Assembly: GCF_020438995.1 (NCBI RefSeq)
Contig: NZ_JAGQTN010000275.1
Coordinates: 1 to 64,000 of the forward strand
Direction: 5' to 3'
Origin: Gordonia sp. (in: high G+C Gram-positive bacteria)
GTDB lineage: Bacteria; Actinomycetota; Actinomycetes; Mycobacteriales; Mycobacteriaceae
Length of the DNA: 64,000 nucleotides
A program made the translations under genes and the position numbers. Shown here piece by piece: positions 62,531 through 64,000 of the stretch. Positions within the stretch are counted from its first letter, which is position 1. Each line of letters opens with the position of its first letter. Below the pieces are notes generated by a model. The model did not search any database, was not told where the DNA came from, and was given only the letters and a program-made list of their open reading frames with translations.

Positions 62531-63163
62531 TCACGGGTGCAGTTCGGCGGCGAGTGCGGCCGGGTCGGAACCGTCGGTGAGAATCCACGGGGAACGCCAG
62601 TTCGATTGCGCCAGTTGGTGATAGACGTCGTCGACGCGGCGCTGCAGACTGTCGTCGCGTTCGTATACGTCGCGCATCCGAGCCGCGTCGGACTCCGCCC
62701 GTCCCCGTGCCCGCGACATCGCGACCTCCGGGGTGACGCCCAGCAGCACGTGCCGGTCGGGGACGGGCAGGCCGAACCGGCCGAACTCCAGCGTGTCCAC
62801 CCACGACACCACCTCGCCGCCGGCGTCCTGAAGCAGTCGGCCCGCGTTGTAGGCCGCGTTCGAGGCCACGTACCGGTCGCAGACGACGATGTCGCAGTCG
62901 GCCGCCGCGGCGGCGATCGAACTGCGTGCCTCCCGCCGGTCGAGCGCGAACATCAACGCCATCGCGTACACGCTCTCACACAGATCCCCGTGCGAGCCGT
63001 GCAGCGCCTCCGAGGCGAGATCGGCGTGCACCGACTGCCCGTAGCGGGGGAACGTGAAGTGCGCCACGCGCAGCCCCGCTGACTGCCAGATGGCGGTCAG
63101 CGCGGTCACCAGAGTGTTCTTGCCCGCGCCGTCGAGCCCTTCGATGGCGATGAGTTGGCCCAT
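62531..63163 (-). CDS. tmk: Thymidylate kinase
   Basis: The 210-residue enzyme phosphorylates dTMP to dTDP. The P-loop IAIEGLDGAGKNTLVTAL is near residues 5-22, DRYVASNAAY near 96-105 is the DRY motif, and LGVTPEVAMSRARGRAESD near 141-159 is the lid region. Length is normal. In mycobacteria tmk is co-directional between sahH and mtrA; here it is on the opposite strand from both, so a local inversion has occurred in this lineage or in the mycobacterial one. Confidence 0.95.
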   Translation of the reverse strand: MGQLIAIEGLDGAGKNTLVTALTAIWQSAGLRVAHFTFPRYGQSVHADLASEALHGSHGDLCESVYAMALMFALDRREARSSIAAAAADCDIVVCDRYVASNAAYNAGRLLQDAGGEVVSWVDTLEFGRFGLPVPDRHVLLGVTPEVAMSRARGRAESDAARMRDVYERDDSLQRRVDDVYHQLAQSNWRSPWILTDGSDPAALAAELHP

Positions 63164-63291
63164 GACCGGACATCGTAACCGTCGCCGCGGTCCGATGCCG
63201 GGCGGACCCGGGTGGTAAAAGGCCAGGTCGGGGGTGGGGTATCGACCGGATCGGCGCGTCATGGTCGTCGTTTTCCGGCGAAGATGCCACC

Positions 63292-63978
63292 ATGGGAGCC
63301 ATGAAGCCACGGATCCTTGTTGTCGACGACGACGCCGCGCTCGCCGAAATGCTGACGATCGTGCTTCGTGGCGAGGGATTCGAACCGTTCGTGGTGGGGG
63401 AGGGAACCCAGGCGCTGTCCGCCGTCCGCGAGATCCGGCCCGACCTCGTCCTGCTCGACCTGATGCTGCCGGGTATGAACGGCATCGACGTGTGCCGGGT
63501 GCTGCGCGCCGACTCCGGCGTCCCCATCGTCATGCTCACCGCGAAGTCCGACACCGTCGACGTGGTCCTGGGCCTCGAATCCGGCGCCGACGACTACATG
63601 GTCAAGCCGTTCAAACCGAAAGAACTCGTCGCCCGCATCCGGGCCCGGCTGCGCCGCACCGACGACGAACCCGCCGAACTCCTGTCGATCGGGCCCGTCG
63701 AGATCGACGTTCCCGCGCACAAGGTCAGCCGTGACGGCGTACCCATCTCGCTTACCCCCCTCGAATTCGATCTCCTCGTGGCGCTCGCCCGTAAACCGCG
63801 GCAGGTGTTCACCCGCGACGTCCTGCTCGAACAGGTCTGGGGCTATCGGCACCCCGCCGACACCCGTCTGGTGAACGTCCACGTGCAGCGGCTGCGAGTG
63901 AAAGTCGAAACCGATCCGGAGAACCCGGAGATCGTGCTGACCGTGAGAGGGGTCGGTTACAAGGCCGGACCGCCGTGA
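63292..63978 (+). CDS. mtrA: Response regulator MtrA
   Basis: The 228-residue OmpR-type regulator has VVDDDAALAEMLTIVLRGEG near residues 10-29, the phospho-accepting Asp56 in LVLLDLMLPGMNG, Lys in VKPFKPKELVARI and the winged-helix DNA-binding domain with LTPLEFDLLVALARKPRQVF near 161-180 and VNVHVQRLRVKVE. It is nearly identical to the essential mycobacterial MtrA, which ties cell-wall synthesis and division to replication. ATG at 63292 is used; a second ATG three codons later is possible. Its stop overlaps the GTG of mtrB. Confidence 0.98.
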   Translation: MGAMKPRILVVDDDAALAEMLTIVLRGEGFEPFVVGEGTQALSAVREIRPDLVLLDLMLPGMNGIDVCRVLRADSGVPIVMLTAKSDTVDVVLGLESGADDYMVKPFKPKELVARIRARLRRTDDEPAELLSIGPVEIDVPAHKVSRDGVPISLTPLEFDLLVALARKPRQVFTRDVLLEQVWGYRHPADTRLVNVHVQRLRVKVETDPENPEIVLTVRGVGYKAGPP

Positions 63979-64000
63979 TCCGACGTTCCAGGCGAATCAA
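63975..64000 (+). CDS. mtrB: Sensor histidine kinase MtrB, first codons only
   Basis: A GTG overlaps the mtrA stop codon by four bases (GTGA) and opens a frame reading MIRRSRRI to the end of the window. Gene order and the basic start fit mtrB, which phosphorylates MtrA. Only eight complete codons are visible. Confidence 0.75.

Overview
The window is high-GC actinobacterial DNA from a mycolic-acid-containing genus of the Mycobacteriales/Corynebacteriales. Gordonia is my best guess, but the exact genus is inference. The grounds are an MtrA almost identical to the mycobacterial response regulator, an antigen-85-type mycoloyltransferase, WXG100 (ESX) proteins, an IdeR-type iron box, frequent GTG starts and the actinobacterial gene order of the spc and alpha ribosomal operons.

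Layout. 1-5.4 kb: the tail of an IS701-type transposase, a membrane protein cut by it, and a giant repeat-rich secreted protein. 5.6-10.2 kb: LuxR-type (LAL) ATPase regulators, one of them split in two. 10.3-15.7 kb: a flippase-like membrane protein, a short-chain dehydrogenase and a three-gene SPFH/zinc-ribbon membrane module. 15.7-25.7 kb: an accessory island with an AT-richer orphan membrane protein, a three-gene candidate defence operon (PD-(D/E)XK nuclease, winged helix, double ATPase of HerA type), a decayed IS1380 element, an orphan RHH antitoxin and a VapBC module flanked by two decayed copies of the same gene tail. The island lies directly upstream of rpsH, where an uninterrupted spc operon would carry rplE-rpsN.

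25.9-31.5 kb: rpsH-rplF-rplR-rpsE-rpmD-rplO, a strong terminator, then secY-adk-map. 31.5-38.9 kb: fdhD, dtd, a sulfur-acquisition operon (ssuA-ssuC-ssuB plus an FMN-dependent monooxygenase), a SIMPL lipoprotein and a YvlD-like membrane protein. Two copies of a 190-205 bp palindromic intergenic repeat lie here. 39.2-44.0 kb: infA-rpmJ-rpsM-rpsK-rpsD-rpoA-rplQ-truA.

44.0-54.4 kb is the most unusual part. Five tiny genes (31-43 codons, four with clear ribosome binding sites, all on the minus strand) encode peptides with a short hydrophobic or amphipathic segment and a tail that ends in, or close to, Gly-Ser. They are interleaved with three paralogous GNAT acyltransferases, an alpha/beta hydrolase and an apparent operon of two half-size ABC exporters plus an antigen-85-type mycoloyltransferase. 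That operon starts at an IdeR-like iron box. I read it as a dedicated system for making, exporting and probably acylating small cell-envelope peptides, analogous to but distinct from the O-mycoloylated PorA/PorH peptides of Corynebacterium. This function is inference.

54.7-58.3 kb: ESX accessory genes (two YbaB/EbfC-like proteins, an EspC-like protein, a Pro/Ala-rich likely ESX substrate, and a WXG100 pair) without any ESX core machinery in view. 58.4-64 kb: a CDF metal transporter, an APC permease, ahcY, tmk (on the opposite strand), mtrA and the first codons of mtrB.
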